This document shows, piece by piece, positions 1 to 7,494 of a stretch of 64,000 bases of DNA. Origin of the DNA: Pukyongia salina (GTDB taxonomy: Bacteria; Bacteroidota; Bacteroidia; Flavobacteriales; Flavobacteriaceae); NCBI RefSeq assembly GCF_002966125.1, contig NZ_CP027062.1, positions 372,001 through 436,000 of the forward strand, read 5' to 3'. The position numbers and the translations under genes were made by a program. Each line of letters starts with the position of its first letter. Position 1 is the first letter of the stretch. Below the pieces are notes generated by a model. It was not told the origin of the DNA. It saw only the letters and a program-made list of their open reading frames with translations, and made no database searches.

Positions 1-326
1 ATAAATCCTTTAGAAAGCGCATATTTCTGTATCTGTAAGGTAAGCAGAGCCGCGTGCTTGTATTGTTCGAAACTCCATTCGTACGGATTTGTGATAAAGG
101 GAATGGGTTCCGGGGTGATAATGATCTTTTCTTCTGAAACCGAGGTCTCATCGTGGCTGATCAATAGTTTTTTCTGAATGAGATTATCGAAAAAACCCGA
201 ATCTTTTAGTGAATTGTACTGCTGAAAATAAATAGGGTTGATCGCTCTTCGCAACACCCCCTCATCGTGGAACATGTATCCGGATGGATCCCTGAATGAA
301 GCCTCGTGATGCTTATTCTTTATCAT
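1..326 (-). CDS. Class I SAM-dependent methyltransferase-like protein, N-terminal part (partial)
   Basis: An open frame runs on the minus strand from an ATG at 326-324 to the window edge, giving 108 codons with no stop. The protein opens with a conserved-looking HHEASFRDPSGYMF stretch and later has PYEWSFEQYKHAALLTLQIQ. From memory, both occur at the start of a flavobacterial family usually annotated as class I SAM-dependent methyltransferase. The catalytic domain lies outside the window, so the call rests on the N-terminus alone. The start overlaps the end of the small membrane-protein gene upstream by 14 nt, which suggests translational coupling in one operon. The C-terminal part is simply cut by the window; there is no sign of truncation in the genome. 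Confidence 0.6.
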   Translation of the reverse strand, partial: MIKNKHHEASFRDPSGYMFHDEGVLRRAINPIYFQQYNSLKDSGFFDNLIQKKLLISHDETSVSEEKIIITPEPIPFITNPYEWSFEQYKHAALLTLQIQKYALSKGF

Positions 327-513
327 CTTTTTCGGTGTCTTGTTCATCAATATCAATTGAATCGAAAGAATCGCCTTCATCTTTTATCAGACCGAAGAAC
401 GACTTCACCTTATACATCACATTTTTTGAGAATAGAAGTACTCCTGCAGCAGCAGCTATAACCGCCTGCGCTATCATCGCGCCTAATCCCGGATCGAAAT
501 AAAGAAAATTCAT
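313..513 (-). CDS. Small single-pass membrane protein
   Basis: This encodes a 66-residue protein from the ATG at 513-511. A short FDPG motif near residue 5 is followed by one hydrophobic segment (about residues 11-30, AMIAQAVIAAAAGVLLF) and a charged, Asp/Glu/Lys-rich cytoplasmic-type tail. An alternative start 19 codons upstream (570) would add a less hydrophobic leader; the internal ATG gives the more usual length for such proteins. Small FDPG-containing membrane proteins next to the methyltransferase-like gene are common in Flavobacteria, but I know of no assigned function. The gene ends inside the start region of the downstream gene, so the two are probably co-transcribed. Confidence 0.65.
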   Translation of the reverse strand: MNFLYFDPGLGAMIAQAVIAAAAGVLLFSKNVMYKVKSFFGLIKDEGDSFDSIDIDEQDTEKDDKE

Positions 514-603
514 AACAGTTGTTTGCGCAAAATTAACCAATTCAGTACAATTTGATAACAAAATATGCAAAATTCGGTTGTAACCTTGAAGGTTTATACC
601 TAA

Positions 604-2397
604 TTATAGCTTATTTCGCTTTCTATCCACCTCTTTGAGATAGATCTTTCTAAGGCGGATATGACTGGGAGTAACCTCGACATATTCATCCTTCTGGATA
701 TATTCCAGGGCTTCTTCGAGTGAGAACTTGATCGCCGGTACAATTCGTGCCTTATCATCTGCTCCGGCCGAACGTACGTTACTCAGTTTTTTTGTCTTGG
801 TGACGTTAACCGTCATATCATCCTGACGCGAATTCTCACCTATTACCTGCCCTTCATAGATAGCTTCTCCCGGATCGATAAAGAAACGACCGCGCTCCTG
901 AAGTTTGTCGATAGAATACGGAATAGCTGTTCCGTTTTCCATGGAAACCAAACTCCCGTTCAAACGTTCGGGGATGCCACCTTTAAGAGGTTGATATTCG
1001 AGAAAACGATGCGTCATGATCGCTTCTCCAGCGGTAGCTGTAAGTAATTGATTTCGTAAACCAATGATCCCACGAGAAGGAATTACAAAGGTACAGATCA
1101 TTCGGTCTCCTTTGGCTTCCATACTTTGCATCTCGCCTTTTCGAAGAGTGACCATATCGATAGCACGGCCGCTAACCTCTTCAGGTAGGTCGATGGTTAA
1201 TTGCTCTACTGGCTCACATTTCACACCATCTATTTCTTTGATGATCACCTGTGGTTGCCCGATCTGCAATTCGTATCCTTCACGCCTCATGGTTTCGATC
1301 AAAACAGAAAGGTGTAATACCCCTCTTCCGAAGACCATAAATTTATCGGCACTGTCTGTAGCTTCAACCCGAAGTGCCAGGTTCTTTTCCAATTCTTTTT
1401 CCAGGCGTTCCTTTATATGTCTTGAGGTAACATACTTTCCGTCTTTCCCAAAGAAGGGAGAGTCGTTAATTGTGAAAAGCATGCTCATGGTTGGCTCGTC
1501 GATTGCAATCGTCGCCAGGCCTTCCGGCATTTCTGCATCTGCTACCGTATCACCTATCTCGAAACCTTCAAGGCCCACCAAGGCACAAATATCTCCTGCC
1601 TGAACTTCACTTACTTTTATACGGCCTAGACCTTCGAAGGTATGAAGTTCTTTGATCTTAGTCTTCGAAATGCTTCCGTCTCTTTTTACAAGCGACACCG
1701 GCATATTTTCTTTTAGCACACCGCGTTGTAGGCGCCCAATCGCTATTCGGCCGGTAAAGGAAGAATAGTCCAAGGAAGTGATAAGCATCTGTGGGGAACC
1801 TTCTTCGGTTTTTGGGGAAGGAATATGTTCGAGTACCATTTCCAATAATGGTTCGATAGAATCGCTGGGCTTTTTCCAGTCGTCGCTCATCCAGTTGTGC
1901 TTTGCCGAACCGTATACAGTTGGGAAATCCAGCTGCCATTCTTCCGCACCCAGTTCGAACATCAGGTCGAATACTGCCTCATGTACTTCCTCTGGAGTAC
2001 AATTCTCCTTATCCACCTTATTGATCACCACACATGGCTTTAATCCCAGGTTAATGGCTTTTTGAAGTACAAATCGCGTTTGCGGCATCGGTCCTTCGAA
2101 GGCATCAACAAGCAATAATACACCATCTGCCATGTTAAGCACGCGCTCTACCTCTCCCCCGAAGTCGGCGTGACCAGGGGTGTCGATAATATTGATCTTG
2201 GTATCCTTGTAAATTACAGACACGTTCTTTGAGGTGATGGTAATGCCACGCTCACGTTCCAGATCGTTATTGTCCAGGATAAGCTCTCCGGTATTTTCGT
2301 TTTCACGAAAAAGGCTACAGTGATGCATGATCTTATCCACCAGGGTTGTTTTACCGTGGTCTACGTGGGCAATGATGGCAATATTCTTTATATTCAT
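604..2397 (-). CDS. typA: Ribosome-associated translational GTPase TypA/BipA
   Basis: The 597-residue product has the usual length of TypA/BipA, a GTPase of the EF-G family that binds the 70S ribosome and helps 50S assembly and growth under stress. The G domain is clear: P-loop AHVDHGKT at residues 10-17, the RGITITSKN switch I segment, [14 protein letters not shown] (G3), NKVD at 126-129 (G4) and GSAK (G5). Domain 2, the EF-G-like domains III and V ([11 protein letters not shown], then the [11 protein letters not shown] segment) and the TypA-specific C-terminal domain follow. The start ATG at 2397 follows a TACTTTTG promoter element. The gene is monocistronic by spacing. Confidence 0.97.
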   Translation of the reverse strand: MNIKNIAIIAHVDHGKTTLVDKIMHHCSLFRENENTGELILDNNDLERERGITITSKNVSVIYKDTKINIIDTPGHADFGGEVERVLNMADGVLLLVDAFEGPMPQTRFVLQKAINLGLKPCVVINKVDKENCTPEEVHEAVFDLMFELGAEEWQLDFPTVYGSAKHNWMSDDWKKPSDSIEPLLEMVLEHIPSPKTEEGSPQMLITSLDYSSFTGRIAIGRLQRGVLKENMPVSLVKRDGSISKTKIKELHTFEGLGRIKVSEVQAGDICALVGLEGFEIGDTVADAEMPEGLATIAIDEPTMSMLFTINDSPFFGKDGKYVTSRHIKERLEKELEKNLALRVEATDSADKFMVFGRGVLHLSVLIETMRREGYELQIGQPQVIIKEIDGVKCEPVEQLTIDLPEEVSGRAIDMVTLRKGEMQSMEAKGDRMICTFVIPSRGIIGLRNQLLTATAGEAIMTHRFLEYQPLKGGIPERLNGSLVSMENGTAIPYSIDKLQERGRFFIDPGEAIYEGQVIGENSRQDDMTVNVTKTKKLSNVRSAGADDKARIVPAIKFSLEEALEYIQKDEYVEVTPSHIRLRKIYLKEVDRKRNKL

Positions 2398-2441
2398 AAC
2401 TACTTAATTAGTACATCGTTGGCTTCTCGCCTACGAGCGCG

Positions 2442-2449
2442 CAAAAGTA
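2442..2449 (-). promoter_or_regulatory. Probable -7 element of the typA promoter
   Basis: Read on the minus strand this is TACTTTTG, matching the Bacteroidota -7 consensus TAnnTTTG, and it lies about 45 nt before the typA start codon. No clear TTG is seen at the usual -33 spacing, so the call is tentative. Confidence 0.45.
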
Positions 2450-2552
2450 GTGCTAATTAGTGGATTTATAACTAGTAGAGACAAAATGATTTTTACTTTT
2501 AGATATAGATATAAATTTAATTGTATAATTTTAATGAAGTAAAGTCACGTTC

Positions 2553-3959
2553 ATGGGGAGAGTGCGAATTTATTTGACCATTCTGGCTATTATATTTATT
2601 ACGGCTGAAGTTGACGCACAATTTGGGCCGCAGCAGGTTATTTCTACCAGTACCGAAAGTCCACATTTTGCCTTATTATTCGACATTGACAATGATGGGT
2701 TAACCGATATTTTAACTGCATCGACTATAGACGGGAAATTGAGGTGGTACCCAAAATTGGATCAAAACGGTAACTTCGACACTCAAGTTATCATCAATGT
2801 AACTCCAAATAATTACTTAGCGATCGAACATATAGATCTAGATTCCGATGGTGATAAAGATCTCTTATTCCTTATTAATAATCCAAGACGAATTGCCTGG
2901 TTGGAAAACACAGATGGTGCGGGAAATTTTAGTGCAGAGCAAACCATTATTTCTACTCAACCTGATTATATAGCATCGATGATGCTTTTAGATTTCGATA
3001 ATGACGGTGACGATGATATCATTGCAAGCATGACCGATACATTTACGGATAGAATCGTTTGGTTTGAACATATTGATGGACAGGGGCACTTTGGAAGTGA
3101 AAACGTCCTTATAAATAATTTAACCTATGTAGGGCCTATAGTTGTGATGGATATAGACAATGATGGCCTTTCGGATATTTTGACTAGTCATGAGAACACC
3201 GGCCCGGCCAGATTAATTTGGTACAAGAATTTAGGCAATTCCACCCTAGGGCCGGAGCAGGAGATTTATCAATTTCCATTTTTCTCGTCGGATTTAACAA
3301 GTATCCATCATTTGGTGACAGCCGATATTAATACCAACGGGCAACAGGATATTGTAATTACTTCACACAATGACGATACCGGCACTTATGTGTATTGGAT
3401 CGAAAATCTTGATAATCAAGGAAGTTTTGGTTCGTTACAACTTATTCCGAATATGAATGGAGCGTATAATTTTTACGATCTGGATAATGACGGTAGTCTG
3501 GATATTCTGCTATGGAATCCATTTATTGATCAGATATTTTGGAAAAAGAACCTCAATGGAGAAGGAACGTTCTCCACGGGTCATTTAATAACTAATGAAG
3601 CAGAATTTCCTGGTTCTGCACATGCCTCCGATCTTGACGACGATGGCTATTTGGATATCGTATCGGCATCCTTAGCGGACGATAAAATTGCCTGGTACAA
3701 AAACTCTGGGATCTTTGGAGTTGAAGATCGGGTAAAAGGGCTTTTCACTATATATCCTAATCCCACGGCGGATCAATTGATTATCACCGGGGATCCAGGT
3801 ATCCAATCGGTGGAAATCATAGACCCGGTGGGTAAAAGTGTCCTTCGATTTGAAAATACCGCGAAATTGGACATTAGTATGCTCCCTCAGGGAATCTATT
3901 TCATCAGAATTGTTACAGTGGACGGGTTGTATGACCTTCAGAAGATCATAAAAAAATAG
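2553..3959 (+). CDS. Secreted FG-GAP/VCBS-repeat protein with T9SS type A sorting domain
   Basis: This 468-residue protein has an N-terminal signal peptide (hydrophobic YLTILAIIFITA, likely cleaved after VDAQ). It then carries seven calcium-loop motifs of the D-x-D-x-D-G type (for example DIDNDGLTD, DLDSDGDKD, DFDNDGDDD, DLDDDGYLD) spaced about 50 residues apart, as expected for FG-GAP/VCBS beta-propeller blades. The last 75 residues form a T9SS type A sorting domain: YPNPTADQLIITG, then LPQGIYFIRI and a basic KIIKK end. Secretion through the type IX system and attachment at the cell surface are inferred from this. The substrate is unknown. The gene stands alone between divergent typA and kdsA. 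Confidence 0.85.
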   Translation: MGRVRIYLTILAIIFITAEVDAQFGPQQVISTSTESPHFALLFDIDNDGLTDILTASTIDGKLRWYPKLDQNGNFDTQVIINVTPNNYLAIEHIDLDSDGDKDLLFLINNPRRIAWLENTDGAGNFSAEQTIISTQPDYIASMMLLDFDNDGDDDIIASMTDTFTDRIVWFEHIDGQGHFGSENVLINNLTYVGPIVVMDIDNDGLSDILTSHENTGPARLIWYKNLGNSTLGPEQEIYQFPFFSSDLTSIHHLVTADINTNGQQDIVITSHNDDTGTYVYWIENLDNQGSFGSLQLIPNMNGAYNFYDLDNDGSLDILLWNPFIDQIFWKKNLNGEGTFSTGHLITNEAEFPGSAHASDLDDDGYLDIVSASLADDKIAWYKNSGIFGVEDRVKGLFTIYPNPTADQLIITGDPGIQSVEIIDPVGKSVLRFENTAKLDISMLPQGIYFIRIVTVDGLYDLQKIIKK

Positions 3960-4010
3960 GATCCACACATTTTAATTTTCTTTACGCTCTCGCAAATTAA
4001 ACCTTCACAA

Positions 4011-4029
4011 TTGCTTTTCACTATCTTTG
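4011..4029 (+). promoter_or_regulatory. kdsA promoter (-33 TTG, -7 TATCTTTG)
   Basis: A TTG at 4011-4013 and TATCTTTG at 4022-4029 are separated by 8 nt as read here, shorter than the usual 19, but the -7 octamer is a perfect TAnnTTTG match 20 nt before the kdsA ATG at 4049. The -7 element is well supported; the -33 partner is uncertain. Confidence 0.55.
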
Positions 4030-4048
4030 CATTTCAAAATAATTTTCG

Positions 4049-4867
4049 ATGAACCTGGAATCAATTCCGAAGATAAAACATACAGAAGCCAATAACTTTT
4101 TCTTAATGGCCGGACCCTGTGCTATTGAGGGTGAAGAAATGGCCCTCCTTATCGCCGAAAAGGTTGTTGCTATTACCAACCGGTTAAATATACCCTACAT
4201 CTTTAAAGGGAGTTACAAAAAAGCGAATCGGAGTAGAATTGACAGTTTCACCGGTATTGGGGATGAAAAGGCCCTGGAGATCCTTAAAAAGGTTTCGGAG
4301 AAATTTGATATCCCCACGGTGACAGATATTCATGAAAGCGGTGACGCTGCCATTGCGGCTCAATATGTGGATGTACTCCAAATTCCTGCTTTTCTTGTAA
4401 GGCAAACAGATCTTGTTGTTGCGGCCGCAAATACAGGGAAAGTAGTTAATCTGAAAAAGGGGCAGTTTATGAGTCCGGAAAGCATGAAACATGCTGTAAA
4501 AAAGGTTACCGACTGTGGCAATGAAAAAGTTTTGGTAACAGATCGAGGGACCATGTTCGGGTATCAGGATATGGTAGTCGATTTCAGGGGTATTCCCACT
4601 ATGAAATCTTTTGCCACCACTGTCCTGGATGTTACGCATAGCCTGCAACAACCCAACCAGGCAGCCGGGGTAACCGGTGGGCGCCCTGAAATGATTTCGA
4701 CCATTGCCCGAGCGGGTATAGCCACAGGGGTGGACGGGCTTTTCATCGAAACCCATTTCGATCCTGCAAATGCGAAGAGTGATGGAGCCAATATGCTGGA
4801 TCTTAGCTTACTGGAAAAATTACTTTCAGATCTTGTGGCTATTAGAAATACGATAAATCATTTATAG
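4049..4867 (+). CDS. kdsA: 3-deoxy-8-phosphooctulonate synthase
   Basis: KdsA condenses phosphoenolpyruvate with arabinose 5-phosphate to make Kdo-8-phosphate, a committed step toward the Kdo of lipopolysaccharide inner core. The 272-residue length is typical. The (beta/alpha)8 barrel shows MAGPCAIEGEE near the start, FKGSYKKANRSR, TDIHE and QIPAFLVRQTDL. Cys24 in AGPCAIE corresponds to the metal-ligand cysteine of the metal-dependent class (Aquifex type); the metal-independent E. coli type has Asn there. It has its own promoter just upstream. The 3' end overlaps the convergent DUF1801 gene by 10 bp, so the two transcripts must overlap. Confidence 0.96.
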   Translation: MNLESIPKIKHTEANNFFLMAGPCAIEGEEMALLIAEKVVAITNRLNIPYIFKGSYKKANRSRIDSFTGIGDEKALEILKKVSEKFDIPTVTDIHESGDAAIAAQYVDVLQIPAFLVRQTDLVVAAANTGKVVNLKKGQFMSPESMKHAVKKVTDCGNEKVLVTDRGTMFGYQDMVVDFRGIPTMKSFATTVLDVTHSLQQPNQAAGVTGGRPEMISTIARAGIATGVDGLFIETHFDPANAKSDGANMLDLSLLEKLLSDLVAIRNTINHL

Positions 4868-5220
4868 TATTTTCGGTCGCGATACGAATAAGCTTCTTCC
4901 AGGAGGTCGATCAAAACCTCATCATCTATGTCTTCCATTTTGTAATAACGAAGGGACTTCATGTGTTTCCTATTATCCGATACAAGTTTATCTTCATGGT
5001 TTGTAAGATGTGCTCCGTGCCAAAAAACCAGGTCTACGTAGTTCTTGGATTGATTGAGGTACAGAAACTGCTGTTTTCCGTTAAGATAATAAAACGGGAT
5101 CTTGAATTTATAAAGTAATTGGAGATCAGGAATGACAGACTCAATCACCAGTTGTAAATGAAGCAGCATAGAACGGTAGGGTTCCTTTGCATTAAGAATA
5201 TAAGCTTCAGCAGGATTCAT
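4858..5220 (-). CDS. DUF1801-type small protein
   Basis: This is a 120-residue protein from the ATG at 5220 (MNPAEAYILNAKEPYR). A longer frame starting at 5259 would run through a terminator-like hairpin and is less likely. The sequence resembles DUF1801/YdhG-like proteins: an N-terminal helix, a central LLYKFKIPFYYLNGKQQFLYL segment and a VDLVFWHGAHL motif in the phosphate-binding style of that fold. The function of this family is not established. No signal peptide or membrane segment is visible. The stop codon lies inside the convergent kdsA 3' end. Confidence 0.75.
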   Translation of the reverse strand: MNPAEAYILNAKEPYRSMLLHLQLVIESVIPDLQLLYKFKIPFYYLNGKQQFLYLNQSKNYVDLVFWHGAHLTNHEDKLVSDNRKHMKSLRYYKMEDIDDEVLIDLLEEAYSYRDRKYYK

Positions 5221-5237
5221 ATTACAAAAATAAAAAA

Positions 5238-5264
5238 AAAGGTTGCCTGGCTCAGGCAACCTTT
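5238..5264 (-). terminator. Strong Rho-independent terminator ahead of the DUF1801 gene
   Basis: This is a 12-bp perfect stem (5238-5249 with 5253-5264) with a GCT loop. On the minus strand the 3' arm is followed directly by an almost unbroken T tract (complement of the A-rich stretch 5228-5240). It lies upstream of the DUF1801 start and downstream of nothing annotated, so it must end either a short RNA made from 5265-5386 or read-through from the CBS gene. It could also attenuate the DUF1801 gene. Confidence 0.75.
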
Positions 5265-5386
5265 AATAGGAACATAATCGTTGTATTAACTCCCCAATTA
5301 AATGACGATTAGTCGATATCTCCAATTAGTATTATGACTAATAATGAAGACAATTCAAATATCGACATCAATCTAATCGCATACAA
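5238..5386 (-). ncRNA. Candidate small structured RNA ending at the terminator
   Basis: The 120-nt gene-free stretch before the terminator can fold. An outer 8-bp inverted repeat (5312-5319 GTCGATAT with 5359-5366 ATATCGAC) encloses an inner 6-bp one (5325-5330 ATTAGT with 5337-5342 ACTAAT), followed by a single-stranded segment and a strong intrinsic terminator. It is bounded on the other side by the CBS gene's own terminator. No clear promoter element was found. This could equally be a long 5' leader of the DUF1801 gene. Confidence 0.3.
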
Positions 5387-5422
5387 CAGGAAATACCCTG
5401 AATTTGTACAGGGTTTTTCCTG
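5387..5422. terminator. Bidirectional hairpin after the CBS gene
   Basis: CAGGAAATACCCTG (5387-5400) and CAGGGTTTTTCCTG (5409-5422) pair almost completely around an 8-nt loop, starting 3 nt after the CBS stop codon. The stem contains A and T runs but no long external T tract. Confidence 0.6.
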
Positions 5423-5424
5423 TA

Positions 5425-5844
5425 TTAATATTGTTCAAGCAGGTATTTAATCAAGTCTGTAGTAGTTACAATGCCCACAAGGGTGCCCTCATCTATTACC
5501 GGCAGAGCGTGAAATTCTCTGGCAGCAAATATTTCGGCCACGTCCTTGATCGTTGTACCCGGACCAACACTTACCAGGTTTCTTGCCATGACCTGCTCTA
5601 TGGTGAATAAGGTGTACACAGAAGTATCCACCTCATGAGTATCTTCACTAAAAGCATCGGCAAAACTAATACGCAGAAGGTCTGTATAACTGAGGATCCC
5701 AATTACTTGCGATCCTTTAACTATAGGGATATGACGAATTTTCTTCGCCTTGAACTGCTGTTCGGCGTTCTCTAAGGTATCTGTGTTTTTGAGCGTAACC
5801 ACTTCCCGGGTCATAATAGTGCTCACAGGAGTTCTTTCATTCAT
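5425..5844 (-). CDS. Two-CBS-domain protein
   Basis: The 139-residue protein consists of almost nothing but two CBS motifs. The first (about 8-60) reads VSTIMTREVVTLKNTDTLENAEQQF then IRHIPIVKGSQVIGILSYTDLLR; the second (about 78-139) reads IEQVMARNLVSVGPGTTIKDVAEIF then FHALPVIDEGTLVGIVTTTDLIKYLL. A CBS pair forms a Bateman module that binds adenosine nucleotides and usually senses energy state or controls a partner protein. No enzymatic domain is fused here, so a partner is implied but not identifiable from the neighbourhood. The gene stands alone and ends in a hairpin. Confidence 0.9.
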   Translation of the reverse strand: MNERTPVSTIMTREVVTLKNTDTLENAEQQFKAKKIRHIPIVKGSQVIGILSYTDLLRISFADAFSEDTHEVDTSVYTLFTIEQVMARNLVSVGPGTTIKDVAEIFAAREFHALPVIDEGTLVGIVTTTDLIKYLLEQY

Positions 5845-6011
5845 TTTATGATCGTTTTAGGTACATCTTTTATGTGATTAAAGTTCTGGATTTACAGTTA
5901 AAAAAAATATGATAACGGTCAGTTAGCGTATTACCTTTATCTAAGCACCGGAACTAACTTTAGCTAATATTTAACAACACCTCCATTTGGAAATCCAGAT
6001 TAATTAAACTT

Positions 6012-6028
6012 ACTTTGTTTTTCAAAGT
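6012..6028. promoter_or_regulatory. 17-bp palindrome, candidate operator site 1
   Basis: ACTTTGTTTTTCAAAGT forms a 6-bp inverted repeat with a 5-bp spacer, 8 bp before the start codon of the membrane-protein gene. An almost identical 17-mer lies before the COQ4-like gene at 6953-6969. It overlaps TTTG of a possible -7 element, which would suit repression by the winged-helix protein encoded in the same operon (inferred). Confidence 0.5.
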
Positions 6029-6036
6029 ACTTTAAA

Positions 6037-6645
6037 ATGAGCGAACAAGATTATTTAAAAGACATTAGTGAGATCAAGGATCTCATGAACAGATCCTCCC
6101 GTTTTATATCCCTTAGCGGGCTTTCCGGGATTTTTGCCGGGATCTACGCCCTGTTAGGTGCAGCAGTTGCCTGGTGGCTGGTAGCCAATTCGGGGAGAGA
6201 GTACCTTATACTGGACGGACAGGTTTTTAGACTTATACTGCTGGATCTTTTCCTTATTGCTTTTTTAAGCGTGATTACGGCCATATATCTCACAACACGA
6301 AAAGCCAGGAAAAATGGCGAGAAAGTATGGGATACCTCCTCGCGCCGACTCATAATCAACTTCCTTATACCTTTAATTGTGGGTGGAATCTATATTCTAA
6401 TTATTCTTAACCAACAAAAATACGGGCAGACAGCCGCCCTAATGCTCATTTTTTACGGTCTTGCTTTAATAAATGCCTCAAAGTACAGTATTGGACACGT
6501 GCGTTATCTGGGATTTATCGAGATCGTCCTGGGACTGATATGTGCCATACTTCCGGGTTATGGCTTCTGGCTGTGGGTTCTTGGTTTCGGAATAATGCAT
6601 ATTCTGTATGGAAGTATTATGTTCGTACAGGAAAAGAAATCGTAG
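6037..6645 (+). CDS. Multi-pass membrane protein paired with a winged-helix regulator
   Basis: The 202-residue protein has a charged N-terminus (MSEQDYLKDISEIKDLMNRSSRF) followed by five or six hydrophobic segments, roughly at 25-48, 62-85, 102-125, 133-150 and 155-195. No catalytic motif is recognised. The stop codon TAG shares its G with the GTG start of the next gene, so the two are translationally coupled. Such pairing of a small membrane protein with a short winged-helix protein is frequent in Bacteroidota, and the membrane protein may sense a signal for the regulator, but that is inference. The palindrome at 6012-6028 sits immediately upstream. Confidence 0.75.
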   Translation: MSEQDYLKDISEIKDLMNRSSRFISLSGLSGIFAGIYALLGAAVAWWLVANSGREYLILDGQVFRLILLDLFLIAFLSVITAIYLTTRKARKNGEKVWDTSSRRLIINFLIPLIVGGIYILIILNQQKYGQTAALMLIFYGLALINASKYSIGHVRYLGFIEIVLGLICAILPGYGFWLWVLGFGIMHILYGSIMFVQEKKS

Positions 6646-6935
6646 TGGGAATTATCGACAACATAAATAAACTATTCGACCATCGCATCAGGCTGGGGAT
6701 CATGTCTATATTAATGGTTAATGAAAGTGCCGATTTCAACCGGCTCAAAGAACTGCTCGACGTGACCGACGGAAATCTCGCCAGCCATATAAAAGCCCTG
6801 GAGAAGGAAGCATATATCCTGGTTGAGAAACAATTTATTGGCCGAAAACCCAACACACGTTATAGTGCTACAAAATTGGGGAAAGCTGAATTTAGAAAAC
6901 ACATAGAGGCACTGGAACGGCTGTTGAGAAAATAA
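6645..6935 (+). CDS. Winged-helix DNA-binding transcriptional regulator
   Basis: This 96-residue protein starts at the GTG at 6645-6647 (TAGTG overlap with the upstream stop), giving (M)GIIDNINKLFDHRIRLGIMSIL. It is a single winged-helix domain of the transcriptional-regulator type found in short ArsR/MarR/PadR-like proteins: FNRLKELLDVTDGNLASHIKALE forms the helix-turn-helix, and YILVEKQFIGRKPNTRYSATKLGKAEF forms the wing. No effector domain is present. An upstream ATG at 6540 is in frame but lies deep inside the preceding gene and gives a non-conserved N-terminus, so it was not used. It is probably autoregulatory through the palindromes at 6012 and 6953. Confidence 0.88.
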   Translation: MGIIDNINKLFDHRIRLGIMSILMVNESADFNRLKELLDVTDGNLASHIKALEKEAYILVEKQFIGRKPNTRYSATKLGKAEFRKHIEALERLLRK

Positions 6936-6952
6936 TATTTTTTTAATAATAC

Positions 6953-6969
6953 ACTTTGTATTTCAAAGT
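6953..6969. promoter_or_regulatory. 17-bp palindrome, candidate operator site 2
   Basis: ACTTTGTATTTCAAAGT differs from site 1 (6012-6028) at one base and lies 8 bp before the COQ4-like start codon, the same position relative to the gene as site 1. Position, spacing and the flanking ACTTT are all shared. Confidence 0.5.
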
Positions 6970-6977
6970 ACTTTTTA

Positions 6978-7475
6978 ATGAATTTCAGAAAAAAAATTAT
7001 AGAACATCTTTTTAAACTTAGTGAAAAATTCTACACCAGGAATTTTAAGAAACATAAGATAGCATGGAACATTGATCGTTCCACCTTACTCACGTTTCCC
7101 TCTTGCACCTTTGGTTATCATCTGGGTGTTTTTCTGAAGGAAAACAACTTCGAACTAATACCCAAGGTAGAACGTCACGATGCCTATCACGTGTTAACGG
7201 GTTTCGGCACAAAAGTTGAAGATGAGATCGCATTACAGTATGTGTGCTTCGGCAACGGAAAACGAAGCTTGTACCTCTTGGGTGTCATGATCATAGGCAC
7301 CTTACTCCTACCCGATTATTTACGCTATTACCTAAGGTCTTACACCATAGGAGCCCGCGCAAACAGCTTTCACCACTGGGATTTTAAACATGTTTTACAT
7401 CTCCCGATCGAGGAACTGCGCACTGTGGCTTTCCCTCAACAATACCTTAGAAAACTAGAAAATAAAATTAATTAA
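6978..7475 (+). CDS. COQ4-like zinc-site protein
   Basis: The 165-residue protein carries HDAYH followed by exactly 11 residues and Glu, i.e. the HDxxH-x11-E signature of COQ4 proteins that holds a metal ion. In eukaryotes and some bacteria COQ4 is needed for ubiquinone synthesis (C1 decarboxylation/hydroxylation step). Flavobacteria normally use menaquinone, so the role here is likely different. The C-terminal part has a hydrophobic segment (SLYLLGVMIIGTLLLPDYL) followed by a basic stretch, suggesting peripheral membrane contact. It has its own operator-like palindrome and is followed 19 nt later by creD, so it belongs to the same cluster. Confidence 0.75.
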   Translation: MNFRKKIIEHLFKLSEKFYTRNFKKHKIAWNIDRSTLLTFPSCTFGYHLGVFLKENNFELIPKVERHDAYHVLTGFGTKVEDEIALQYVCFGNGKRSLYLLGVMIIGTLLLPDYLRYYLRSYTIGARANSFHHWDFKHVLHLPIEELRTVAFPQQYLRKLENKIN

Positions 7476-7494
7476 CACCTTAAATTAAAACCAC

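Noticed and set aside
6540-6644. Upstream start for the winged-helix gene
   Set aside because: It lies inside the membrane-protein gene and adds a tail with no similarity to the family; GTG at 6645 overlaps the preceding stop.
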